DNA of 64,000 nucleotides from Mytilus trossulus (lineage: Eukaryota > Mollusca > Bivalvia > Mytilida > Mytilidae). Where the stretch lies: NCBI RefSeq assembly GCF_036588685.1, contig NC_086374.1, forward strand, positions 37,688,886-37,752,885, written 5' to 3'. Positions 32,532 through 44,249 of this stretch are shown here, piece by piece (position 1 is the first letter of the stretch; every line of letters begins with the position of its first letter). The notes beneath the pieces were generated by a model. That model was given only the letters and a program-made list of their open reading frames with translations, had not been told where the DNA came from and ran no database searches. Both the position numbers and the translations under genes were made by a program.

Positions 32532-33544
32532 GAAAAGGTCTGAGAGACAAAATTAAGGATGATGGTAAAGAAGCCGGAGTAGACGAGGAATCTGAACTTT
32601 TCAAGTATGCAGAACATATGTCCAGTTATATTGTGAACAGTAGAAGTGATAATACAGCAAAATCGTACTTTTATGCATTTAAACGTTGGGAAACATTTAT
32701 TAAAAAACATGGTTTTCAAGCTTTACCAGCACAGCCGGTTCATATAGCTTTATATATAACTTACTTGCTTGACACTGGTGCTACATGTAACACTATTAAT
32801 TCTGCTATATATAGTATAAAATGGGTGCATGAAATGAGTAATTTTGCAGATCCAACTAAAAATTCATATATACATTCATTACAAGAATCTGCCAAGAGAG
32901 TGGCTACTGTTAAGAAACACAAGAAGGACCCCGTTTCATTAGATATGTTATTGAAATTGTGTAGCATGTTTTCAGATAGCCAAGATTTACTTGTGGTTCG
33001 TGATTTAACAATGATTTTACTGTCTTTTGCTGGGTTTTTGCGTTTCGATGAGATTAGCTCTCTTTTGTGTAAAAATGTTGAAGTTAAATCAGATTATTTA
33101 ATTTTGTATATAGAGAAGAGTAAGACTGACCAGTATCGTAATGGTAATGAGGTTTTAATTTCCAAGGGGGATACCATTGCTTGCCCATATGAGATGTTTT
33201 TGAAATATGTAAATCTTTCAGGTGTCATTTTGGAATCACATTTTTTCCTGTTTAGACCTATTTTTCGTTCTAAAAGTATTTGTAAACTTATATATAAAAA
33301 CAAAAAGCTTAGTTATACTACAGCCAGAGAAAGCATTATTTCTAGACTGAAACTAGTTTCAAAAGACCTGAAGCTTGGATTGCATTCAATGCGGTCAGGT
33401 GGTGCTACTGCTGCAGCAAATTCGGATGTCAATGATAGGGTATGGAAACGACACGGTCGTTGGAAAAGTGACAGTAGCAAGGATGGTTACGTTGTGGATT
33501 CAGTTGATAAAAGGCTGCAAGTGACCAAGCATTTGGGGTTGTAA
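32532..33544 (+). CDS. YR-retrotransposon tyrosine recombinase
   Basis: It is the C-terminal part of the spliced polyprotein; read alone it could start at the ATG at 32513 (343 residues). The numbering here uses that start. The N-terminal SAM-like core-binding part spans about 30-130 (SRSDNTAKSYFYAFKRWETF). The catalytic part has box I Arg in SFAGFLRFDEISSL (R177), Lys in a beta hairpin (EKSKTD, 201-206), H291 and R294 in LGLHSMRSGGAT, H314 in KRHGRWKS and the Tyr nucleophile Y326 in SKDGYVVDS. All five canonical residues are present and there are no frameshifts. By family, it integrates a circular DNA copy of the retrotransposon through a 3'-phosphotyrosine intermediate, usually without target-site duplication. 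Confidence 0.9.
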
Positions 33545-34064
33545 ACATTTTTTGTTTTTCATTACTTCCGGTTCCCCCTATATTTGTAAGTTTTCTAGCG
33601 TACTTGACGGGCTAGTCGGCAAAATTAATATTGTTCTTAATTTGTATATTAATTATGGTAAACGTACATAGTGTTTATGTACGATATGGTGTAGGCCGGT
33701 TAGTAGGTAATAGAGTAAATACTACTATCCAGCTGTACCAGGGTTACCGGCCAAAAATGCTTGAGACTCACGCATGATCATGCTTTTTTGCAGCAGTATT
33801 CTTGGATCTATTATTTTCCTCTTTGATCTTTTCAATTTTGACCAAATCTCTTGCATTTGTTTGATGAAAATTTGGCAGAACTGCTATACATGTGTCAATG
33901 AAAACTATGGAAATCGTATCCCTCAGAGCATTCTGCTCTTTGATTTTGTCATCTGCTTGACTAGTTTTTTTTCCATCAAATTTTGGATCAGAATTTTTTT
34001 TTTGGAAAAAACATTAACATCACCACCCTACCCCCATTTTGAAGTTAATTGGTCGTTCCCTTAC

Positions 34065-34347
34065 CTCTGTCTGTTGGGTTATCGATAAAAACTGTCTCAC
34101 TGTGTCGAGGATAGAACACAGAATTGTTGTTAATCGAAAGGATCTTCCCAGTCGCTGGGTCTTGGGCTGACCATGGATGTCCCTCATATGTCTTCATACT
34201 GTACGTTCCGTTTGGCCTGACATCATCGTATTTTACTTTTTGGCCTTCAAAATCATGCCAGTACATGCTCGCTACACAGGAAGATCTATTTTCAAACTCA
34301 ACATTGCAAACTTTGCCGCCTCGTTGAGATTTGATACTTTGCTCCAT
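34065..34347 (-). CDS. VHL: VHL beta-domain exon (von Hippel-Lindau-like protein)
   Basis: Encodes 94 residues plus one base, from the first ATG to a GTAAGG donor. The order NVEFENRSSC, MYWHDFEGQKVKYDDVRPNG, YEGHPW and NNNSVFYP matches the VHL beta-sandwich. Residues that in human VHL contact the hydroxylated proline of HIF-alpha align without gaps: W30 (human W88), Y40 (Y98), T53 (S111), H57 (H115) and W59 (W117). Only the Ser is changed, conservatively. Family role: substrate receptor of a cullin-2/elongin B-C ubiquitin ligase that marks HIF-alpha for degradation under normal oxygen. The elongin-binding alpha domain should follow in one or more exons at lower coordinates; I could not find it. 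The DIRS element occupies the first 4 kb of that side. A short N-terminal tail replaces the long human one. Confidence 0.8.
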
Positions 34348-34449
34348 TTTATAAAGTTATATTTTACCAATCATGGCGGAAACCTTCAATCTAATTTTAT
34401 GGTATATTATACTTAAGTCTATTGATCGTTTTTTAAAGCCCAATCGACC

Positions 34450-34690
34450 TCGACCAAGTGCTAAAATTAAATATTCTTAAATTTAAAAATGTATTCACTA
34501 CAGTCAATATTGTCTTACTAAAAAAATCATGTGTAATTTATAAACTATACATCAGTGAAAGTCTGTCCTCTTGGTTAAATTACATTTATTTATGCATATT
34601 TCACACACATGCAAAATTTGTTGTATTGTATGTATTTTCATCTCTGTAACTATGTAATTTAGTTATTGAAAATAAAGATCTATCTGTCTA
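34450..34690 (+). repeat. Possible LINE 3' end with short tail repeat
   Basis: Ends TTGAAAATAAAGATC followed by TATCTGTCTATCT, a tail pattern seen in some non-LTR elements. No coding part is recognised. Assignment is weak. Confidence 0.25.
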
Positions 34691-34699
34691 TCTAATAAG

Positions 34700-35260
34700 C
34701 AATTACAAATACATTTTTAATACCTTTATGATACCGTAGATTATAATAATTGTTGATATACACTACAAAGTCGGCCTCAAATTTGTAACTGGTTTTTAGA
34801 TGCAATAAAATACCGGCTACAATTTCGCAAACGATTTTAGATCCTTCTGCACAAGTTTGATTAGATTTTATCGAGACAGGGGATTCGGGCTACTAGTCCA
34901 TTCAATATAGCTGAAATTGGACCCTTACCTTAAAGTAATTGCAACAGAAGACTTTTGAAAAAAAAAATTAAGCATATATTCTACTTTTTGTGGTTTAAAG
35001 AAGATAACATAATTTACATGCATATTCTTTTTTAGTTTTCGTCAAGTTAGATTTTACGGGACTTTTTTCCTGTGTTTATTTGGGGCTTATTTGGCTGTAG
35101 ATTAGAACAAAAAGGTTTTCTGTTTCAATTAGTTTGAGGTTAAACCTTAGTTTGACTGGACTATACCTCTTACGATCCTTAACTCTTGTGGTTTTGTACT
35201 CGAAATACAATTTTGTACGGGCAAAAATAAGTTTTGTTCAACACAAATTCATAACTTAAG
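34700..35260. other. No gene seen
   Basis: AT-rich flank upstream of the VHL-like exon. It might hold its promoter, but no element can be named. Confidence 0.3.
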
Positions 35261-35261
35261 G

Positions 35262-36103
35262 TTTCCGCAGAACCCTGTGTCTCGGCAACTTTTGCTGGAA
35301 ATCACATTCTCAACAAAAATAAAGGGAAAAAATAAATAAAAACATTCCTCCTGATACTATCTTTTGTTAGAAGCTTCTGTCCAAGTTTGTTAAAAATCCA
35401 GGATAGTTTATGAATCTAATAAATGTTTTAAAAACTCTAACAGCAGACTATATGTAATGTTTACTGAAAGAAAAACTAAGTCCTTTTATAAGTAAAATAC
35501 AGATACACAGGAACAAAATTTTAACAGAATTTCCTTCTAAATACTAGCTTTAGACCATAAGCAAGCTTCTGTCAAAGTTTCAAACAAATCCAAAAAAGTA
35601 TAAGAAAGATATTAAAATTTTAAAAACTTAAACCACAGAGTGAATGTGTTATTTCCTGGCAGAACATTTAAAAGTAAAACACGGTAAAAAAAATAATTTC
35701 AAAATTACTTCTGAATACTATCTTATTATAATAAACAAGGTACTGTCCAAGTTTGGTACAAACCCAAGATAGTTAAAGAAAGTTATTAAAATTTCAAAAA
35801 CTTTAACCACATAGTGAATGTATTGTTTTCCGGAAGAAAAATTAAATCCATTTATAAGAAAATTACGGGATAAATGGAGTTTTTTTTTTTTTTTACAGAA
35901 TCTACTTCTGAATACTATCTTATGATCATAAACAAGCTTAATTCTGTCCAAGTTTGGTAGAAATCCAGTATATTTTAAGAAAGTTAATAAAATTTCAAAA
36001 ATTAACCACAGAGTGAATATTTGTGGACACCGCCGCCGACGACGACGACGGAATGTAGGATCGCTATGTCTCGCTTTATCGGCTTAAGTCGAAGGCTCGA
36101 CAC
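35262..36103. mobile_element. Half copy of the 8661-type foldback element
   Basis: It begins at the element's central block (TTTCCGCAGAACCCTGTGTC) and runs through three diverged units sharing TGTCCAAGTTTGGTA and AACCACAGAGTGAAT. It finishes at the terminal GACGGAATGTAGGATCGCTA and GTCGAAGGCTCGACA. This corresponds to the right half of the 8661-9860 element. Confidence 0.65.
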
Positions 36104-36975
36104 AAATAAATTCAGTTTAACAAAATTTGTAGCATACTACAAATTTAAATTTTGTCATACAAAATTATCTTTCAGTGGACAAAACTAACTTTTGTCATGA
36201 CCAAATTCATTTTTGTAACACAGACTTTACCTAATTTGAAATTTGGGCGTCAAAAGTCGATTTTGTATATGTAAATTAGTTTAGTTTGGATTCTGTGAAC
36301 GAATTTGCATACAAAACTAAGATTGTGTCTCGAAATTCAATTTTGTGTTTATATTTGTTTAGACAAAATTGAGTTTTGTTAAACAGAAGTGAAAATTTAC
36401 GTGCCACAATAGTCAATTTTGTGTCACAAAAGTCACTATTGACTTAAAAGTCAATTTTGTCTACACAAAAATAAACACGAAATTGAATTTTGTAATTACA
36501 TAATTCCTTTTTACACAAAATTCATATTTGTCATGACAAAATTCAATTTTGAGTTTATTTTTGTGTAGACAAAATTAACCTTTGTGACACAAAATTGACT
36601 CCTGTCACAAAAGTCAATTTTGTCTACCCAAAAAAATATTTGAATTACAAAATCACAGGATGCTTGTTTACTCAACATGTTAATTGCGTACAAATTCAAT
36701 TATGTCTCACAAAATTGACTTTTGTGTTTTAATTTCAATATCTGGTAACAAAAGTCAATTGTGTATGCAAATAAGTTTATATTTACGTACCTATTTGACA
36801 AAATTGAATTGTGTCATGACAAAAATGAAATTTATCTACAAAAATTAATTTTGTCATCACAAAACTGAAGTTCTCATAAAAACAAGTCTGTATCACATAG
36901 TTTTGTAAGACAAAAATGATTTTAATTTGTTGTGGCAAAAGTGAACTTTTAGTACTCAAAATTGATTAAGATTTT
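36104..36975. repeat. Field of inverted ACAAAA/TTTTGT words
   Basis: Over about 870 bp the words ACAAAA and TTTTGT recur dozens of times in both orientations, often as CAAAATTGA..TTTTGT or as imperfect palindromes such as GACAAAATTAACCTTTGTGA. Spacing is irregular, so this is not a simple satellite. It directly abuts the terminal repeat of the foldback half copy. No coding potential is seen. Confidence 0.7.
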
Positions 36976-37387
36976 AAAAAGTTCAAGTCCCATTCGGCAC
37001 CTCGTACGAGGTCGATTTTTCAAACTGAAGTTGAATTCATTTAAATTGTCGGTGAACATCAATCTATTTTTATTCACGCTGTACACTTATATAAGTTGGC
37101 CAAAATTCTAGAATTAGTATTCCAAGTTAAGATGATAAAAAAAAAAAATTTTAACTTTCAAAAATTATATTTAAGAAAAATAAGTGTAATGAATGTAATA
37201 TCGGCACATGTTGACGACATTCAAAAGGGGGAGTTATGTATACGGGATATCAATTTTGATACAAATACAAAGTATAGTCGTTTGAAAATAGTATATAGCG
37301 ATATCTTGTTTTTCACCTGACCAAAAAGTGGTAAAAATAAACACTGCAATCGATATTCACAGCAATAAATTTAAAAAAAAATCCGGG

Positions 37388-40300
37388 TGGCTGTCAAGAC
37401 CATGGTGCATACATTGCAGTGGTGTGATATAGGATGGGTGGCTGTTAAGATCCTGGTGCTTACATTACAATGGTGTGATATAGGATATGTGGCTGTTAAG
37501 ACCATGGTGCTTACATTACAATGGTGTGATATAGGATGGGTGGCTGTCAAGACCATGGTGCATACATTGCAGTGGTGTGATATAGGATATGTGGCTGTTA
37601 AGACCATGGTGCTGACATTACAATGGTGTGATATAGGATGGGTGGCTGTTAAGACCATGGTGCTGACATTACAATGGTGTGATATAGGATGGGTGGCTGT
37701 TAAGACCATGGTGCTGATATTACAATGGTGTGATATAGGATGGGTGGCTGTTAAGACCATGGTGCTGATATTACAATGGTGTGATATAGGATGGGTGGCT
37801 GTTAAGACCATGGTGCTGATATTACAATGGTGTGATATAGGATGGGTGGCTGTTAAGACCATGGTGCTGATATTACAATGGTGTGATATAGGATGGGTGG
37901 CTGTTAAGACCATGGTGCTGACATTACAATGGTGTGATATAGGATGGGTGGCTGTTTAGACCATGGTGCTGACATTACAATGGTGTGATATAGGATGGGT
38001 GGCTGTTAAGACCATGGTGCTGACATTACAATGGTGTGATATAGGATGGGTGGCTGTTTAGACCATGGTGCTGACATTACAATGGTGTGATATAGGATGG
38101 GTGGCTGTTAAGACCATGGTGCTGACATTACAATGGTGTGATATAGGATGGGTGGCTGTTAAGACCATGGTGCTGACATTACAATGGTGTGATATAGGAT
38201 GGGTGGCTGTTAAGACCATGGTGCTGACATTACAATGGTGTGATATAGGATGGGTGGCTGTTAAGACCATGGTGCTGACATTACAATGGTGTGATATAGG
38301 ATGGGTGGCTGTTAAGACCATGGTGCTGATATTACAATGGTGTGATATAGGATGGGTGGCTGTTAAGACCATGGTGCTGACATTACAATGGTGTGATATA
38401 GGATGGGTGGCTGTTAAGACCATGGTGCTGACATTACAATGGTGTGATATAGGATGGGTGGCTGTTAAGACCATGGTGCTGATATTACAATGGTGTGATA
38501 TAGGATGGGTGGCTGTTAAGACCATGGTGCTGACATTACAATGGTGTGATATAGGATGGGTGGCTGTTAAGACCATGGTGCTGACATTACAATGGTGTGA
38601 TATAGGATGGGTGGCTGTTAAGACCATGGTGCTGACATTACAATGGTGTGATATAGGATGGGTGGCTGTTAAGACCATGGTGCTGACATTACAATGGTGT
38701 GATATAGGATGGGTGGCTGTTAAGACCATGGTGCTGACATTACAATGGTGTGATATAGGATGGGTGGCTGTTAAGACCATGGTGCTGACATTACAATGGT
38801 GTGATATAGGATGGGTGGCTGTTAAGACCATGGTGCTGACATTACAATGGTGTGATATAGGATGGGTGGCTGTTAAGACCATGGTGCTTACATTACAATG
38901 GTGTGATATAGGATGGGTGGCTGTCAAGACCATGGTGCATACATTGCAGTGGTGTGATATAGGATGGGTGGCTGTTAAGATCCTGGTGCTTACATTACAA
39001 TGGTGTGATATAGGATATGTGGCTGTTAAGACCATGGTGCTTACATTACAATGGTGTGATATAGGATGGGTGGCTGTCAAGACCATGGTGCATACATTGC
39101 AGTGGTGTGATATAGGATATGTGGCTGTTAAGACCATGGTGCTGACATTACAATGGTGTGATATAGGATGGGTGGCTGTTAAGACCATGGTGCTGATATT
39201 ACAATGGTGTGATATAGGATGGGTGGCTGTTAAGACCATGGTGCTGATATTACAATGGTGTGATATAGGATGGGTGGCTGTTAAGACCATGGTGCTGATA
39301 TTACAATGGTGTGATATAGGATGGGTGGCTGTTAAGACCATGGTGCTGATATTACAATGGTGTGATATAGGATGGGTGGCTGTTAAGACCATGGTGCTGA
39401 TATTACAATGGTGTGATATAGGATGGGTGGCTGTTAAGACCATGGTGCTGACATTACAATGGTGTGATATAGGATGGGTGGCTGTTTAGACCATGGTGCT
39501 GACATTACAATGGTGTGATATAGGATGGGTGGCTGTTAAGACCATGGTGCTGACATTACAATGGTGTGATATAGGATGGGTGGCTGTTTAGACCATGGTG
39601 CTGACATTACAATGGTGTGATATAGGATGGGTGGCTGTTAAGACCATGGTGCTGATATTACAATGGTGTGATATAGGATGGGTGGCTGTTAAGACCATGG
39701 TGCTGACATTACAATGGTGTGATATAGGATGGGTGGCTGTTAAGACCATGGTGCTGATATTACAATGGTGTGATATAGGATGGGTGGCTGTTAAGACCAT
39801 GGTGCTGACATTACAATGGTGTGATATAGGATGGGTGGCTGTTAAGACCATGGTGCTGACATTACAATGGTGTGATATAGGATGGGTGGCTGTTAAGACC
39901 ATGGTGCTGACATTACAATGGTGTGATATAGGATGGGTGGCTGTTAAGACCATGGTGCTGACATTACAATGGTGTGATATAGGATGGGTGGCTGTTAAGA
40001 CCATGGTGCTGACATTACAATGGTGTGATATAGGATGGGTGGCTGTTAAGACCATGGTGCTGATATTACAATGGTGTGATATAGGATGGGTGGCTGTTAA
40101 GACCATGGTGCTGACATTACAATGGTGTGATATAGGATGGGTGGCTGTTAAGACCATGGTGCTGACATTACAATGGTGTGATATAGGATGGGTGGCTGTT
40201 AAGACCATGGTGCTGACATTACAATGGTGTGATATAGGATGGGTGGCTGTTTAGACCATGGTGCTGACATTACAATGGTGTGATATAGGATGGGTGGCTG

Positions 40301-41575
40301 TTAAGACCATGGTGCTGACAATACAATGGTGTGATATAGGATGGGTGGCTGTTTAGACCATGGTGCTGACATTACAATGGTGTGATATAGGATGGGTGGC
40401 TGTTAAGACCATGGTGCTGACATTACAATGGTGTGATATAGGATGGGTGGCTGTTAAGACCATGGTGCTGACATTACAATGGTGTGATATAGGATGGGTG
40501 GCTGTTAAGACCATGGTGCTGACATTAAAATGGTGTGATATAGGATGGGTGGCTGTTAAGACCATGGTGCTGACATTACAATGGTGTGATATAGGATGGG
40601 TGGCTGTTTAGACCATGGTGCTGACATTACAATGGTGTGATATAGGATGGGTGGCTGTTAAGACCATGGTGCTGACAATACAATGGTGTGATATAGGATG
40701 GGTGGCTGTTTAGACCATGGTGCTGACATTACAATGGTGTGATATAGGATGGGTGGCTGTTTAGACCATGGTGCTGACATTACAATGGTGTGATATAGGA
40801 TGGGTGGCTGTTAAGACCATGGTGCTGACAATACAATGGTGTGATATAGGATGGGTGGCTGTTTAGACCATGGTGCTGACATTACAATGGTGTGATATAG
40901 GATGGGTGGCTGTTTAGACCATGGTGCTGACAATACAATGGTGTGATATAGGATGGGTGGCTGTTTAGACCATGGTGCTGACATTACAATGGTGTGATAT
41001 AGGATGGGTGGCTGTTAAGACCATGGTGCTGACATGACAATGGTGTGATATAGGATGGGTGGCTGTTAAGACCATGGTGCTGACATTACAATGGTGTGAT
41101 ATAGGATGGGTGGCTGTTAAGACCATGGTGCTGATATTACAATGGTGTGATATAGGATGGGTGGCTGTTAAGACCATGGTGCTGATATTACAATGGTGTG
41201 ATATAGGATGGGTGGCTGTTAAGACCATGGTGCTGACATTACAATGGTGTGATATAGGATGGGTGGCTGTTTAGACCATGGTGCTGACATTACAATGGTG
41301 TGATATAGGATGGGTGGCTGTTAAGACCATGGTGCTGACATTACAATGGTGTGATATAGGATGGGTGGCTGTTAAGACCATGGTGCTGACATTACAATGG
41401 TGTGATATAGGATGGGTGGCTGTTAAGACCATGGTGCTGATATTACAATGGTGTGATATAGGATGGGTGGCTGTTAAGACCATGGTGCTGACATTACAAT
41501 GGTGTGATATAGGATGGGTGGATGTTAAGACCATGGTGCTGACATTACCATGGTGTGATATAGGATGGGTGGCTG
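37388..41575. repeat. 51-bp minisatellite, homogeneous part
   Basis: About 82 tightly conserved units of 51 bp (GTGGCTGTTAAGACCATGGT plus GCTGACATTACAATGGTGTG and ATATAGGATGG). Because 51 = 3 x 17, both strands stay open: the plus strand reads a 17-residue unit MVLTLQWCDIGWVAVKT, the minus strand MVLTATHPISHHCNVST. Variants include GCTGATATT, GCATACATTGCAG and TTTAGACC; the last puts a stop on both strands. The block 37391-37959 recurs at 38921-39489, an exact shift of 1530 bp = 30 units. I regard the long frames as by-products of the period, not genes. Confidence 0.95.
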
Positions 41576-44245
41576 TTAAGATTCTGGTGCTTACATTACA
41601 ATGCTGTGATATAGGATGGGTGGCTGTCAAGATCTGGTGCTTACATTACAATGGTGTGATATATGATGGGTGGCTGTTAAGATCCTGGTGATTACATTAC
41701 AATGCTGTGATATAGAATGGGTGGCTGTTAAGATCCTGGTGCTTAAAACACAATGCTGTGATATAAGATGGGTGGCTGTTAAGATCCTGGTGCTTACAGT
41801 ACAATGATATGATATCGGATGGGTGGCTTTTAAGATCTGGGTGCTTGCAACACAATGCTGTGATATAGGATGGGTGGCTGTTAAGATCCTGGTACTTACA
41901 TTACAATGGTGTGATATAGAATGGGTGGCTGTTATGATCCTGATGCTTACATTACAATGGTGTGATATAAGATGGGTGGCTGTTTAGATCATGGGGCTTG
42001 CATTACAATGCAGTGATATAGGATGGGTGACTTTCAAGATCCTGGTGCTTACATTACAATGGTGTGATATAGGATGGGTGGCTGTTAAGGGTGCTTACAT
42101 TACAATGGTGTGATATAGGATGGGTGGCTGTCAAAATCATGGTGCTTACATTAGTGTTGTGTTATAAAATCGGTGGCTGTCAAGATCCTGGTGCTTACAT
42201 CCCAATGCTGTGGAATAAGATTGGAGGCTGTAAAGATCCTGATGCTTGCATTACAATGTTGTGTTATAAGATAGGTGGCTGGCAAGATCCTGTACTTACA
42301 TAACAATGCTGTAATATAGGATGGGTGGCTGTTAAGATCCTGGTGCTTATAACACAATGCTGTGATATAGGATGTGTGGCTGTTAAGATCCTGATTGGTG
42401 CTTACATTACAATGGTGTGATATAGAATGGGTGGCTGTTACAATCCTGATGCTTACATTACAATGGTGTGATATAAGATGGGTGGCTGTTAAGATCATGG
42501 GGCTTACATTACACCGCTGTGATATAGGATGGGTGGCTGTCAAGATCCTGGTGCTTACATAACAATGGTGTGATATAGGATGGGTGGCTGTTAAGATCCT
42601 GGTGCTTACATTACTATGGTGTGATATAGGATGGGTGATTGTCAAGATCCTGGTGATTACATTACAATGGTGTAATATAGGATGGGTGGCTGTTAAAATC
42701 CTGGTGCTTACAGTACAATGATATGATATCGGATGGGTGGCTTTTAAGATCTGGGTGCTTGCAACACAATGCTGTGATATAGAATGGGTGGCTGTTATGA
42801 TCCTGATGCTTACATTACAATGGTGTGATATAAGATGGGTGGCTGTTTAGATCATGGGGCTTGCATTACAATGCAGTGATATAGGATGGGTGACTTTCAA
42901 GATCCTGGTGCTTACATTACAATGGTGTGATATAGGATGGGTGGCTGTTAAGGGTGCTTACATTACAATGGTGTGATATAGGATGGGTGGCTGTCAAAAT
43001 CATGGTGCTTACATTAGTGTTGTGTTATAAAATCGGTGGCTGTCAAGATCCTGGTGCTTACATCCCAATGCTGTGGAATAAGATTGGAGGCTGTAAAGAT
43101 CCTGATGCTTGCATTACAATGTTGTGTTATAAGATAGGTGGCTGTCAAGATCCTGTACTTACATAACAATGCTGTAATATAGGATGGGTGGCTGTTAAGA
43201 TCCTGGTGCTTATAACACAATGCTGTGATATAGGATGTGTGGCTGTTAAGATCCTGATTGGTGCTTGCATTACAATGGTGTGATATAGAATGGGTGGCTG
43301 TTACAATCCTGATGCTTACATTACAATGGTGTGATATAAGATGGGTGGCTGTTAAGATCATGGGGCTTACATTACACCGCTGTGATATAGGATGGGTGGC
43401 TGTCAAGATCCTGGTGCTTACATAACAATGGTGTGATATAGGATGGGTGGCTGTTAAGATCCTGGTGCTTACATTACTATGGTGTGATATAGGATGGGTG
43501 GCTGTTAAGATCATGGTGCTTACATTACAATGCTGTTATATAGGATGGGTGACTGTTAAGATCCTAAAGCTTACATTACAATGGTGTGATATAGGATTGG
43601 TGGCTGTTAAGATCCTGGTGCTTACATCACAATGCTGTGATAAAGGATAGATGGCTGTCAAAATCATGGTGCTTACATTACAATGTTGTGTTATAAGATC
43701 GGTGGCTGTCCAGATCCTGATGCTTACATCCCAATGCTGTGGTATAAGATGGGTGGCTGTAAAGATCCTGGTGCTTAGATTACGATGTTGTGGTATGAGA
43801 TGGGTGGCTGTCAAGATCATGTTGCTTGCATTACAATGTTGTGTTATAAGATCGGTGGCTGTCAAGATCCTGGTGCTTACATCACAATGCTGTGGTATAG
43901 GATGGGTGGATATTAAGATCCTGGTGCTTAGATAACGATGTTGAGGTATAATATAGGTGGCTGTTAAGATCCTGGTGCTTACATTACAATGTTGTGATAT
44001 AGGATGGGTGGATATTAAGATCCTGGTGCTTAGATAACGATGTTGTGGTATAAGATAGGTGGCTGTTAAGATCCTGTTGCTTACATCACAATGCTGTGGT
44101 ATAAGATGGGTGGCTGTTAAGATCCTGGTGCTTAGATAACGATGTTGTGGTATAAGATAGGTGGCTGTCAAGATCCTGGTGCTTACATTACAATGTTGTG
44201 ATATAGGGTGGGTGGATATTAAGATTCCGGAGCTTACGTGACAGT
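41576..44245. repeat. 51-bp minisatellite, diverged part with segmental duplication
   Basis: About 52 further units with many substitutions and small indels, mostly carrying AAGATCCTGGTGCTTACAT instead of AAGACCATGG. A multi-unit segment is duplicated: 42091-42303 matches 42954-43166 at an 863-bp shift, while the upstream part (ACAATGATATGATATCGGAT near 41803 and 42717) is shifted by 914 bp. The two copies thus differ by one 51-bp unit. Decay rises toward the right edge, where the array ends near AGTGACTTAATCACTAG. Confidence 0.9.
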
Positions 44246-44249
44246 ATTG

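Larger units (their letters stand above)
29866..33752 (+). mobile_element. DIRS/Ngaro-type tyrosine-recombinase retrotransposon
   Basis: The order is CCHC knuckle, reverse transcriptase, RNase H, a conserved post-RNase H region and a tyrosine recombinase, on one strand, with no integrase of the DDE type and no protease seen. This order is specific to YR retrotransposons. Both reading frames are intact. The 3' flank contains a hairpin (CGTACATA with TATGTACG, 33663-33683) and a longer-range pair (GGCCGGT at 33694, ACCGGCC at 33746-33752), which may belong to the element's 3' end. I did not find the split direct or inverted terminal repeats expected of complete Ngaro or DIRS copies, so outer boundaries are uncertain. 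It lies antisense to, and downstream of, the VHL exon. Confidence 0.85.

Noticed and set aside
38058..39489. Very long overlapping reading frames on both strands (461 and 474 codons)
   Set aside because: They are a consequence of a 51-bp period divisible by three. No start context, domain or splice signal supports a gene.
42151..44171. Long minus-strand frames in the diverged minisatellite
   Set aside because: They are decayed versions of the same 17-residue artefact.
37388..44245. CRISPR-like array
   Set aside because: There are no unique spacers between constant repeats; whole 51-bp units are reiterated, and the genome is eukaryotic.
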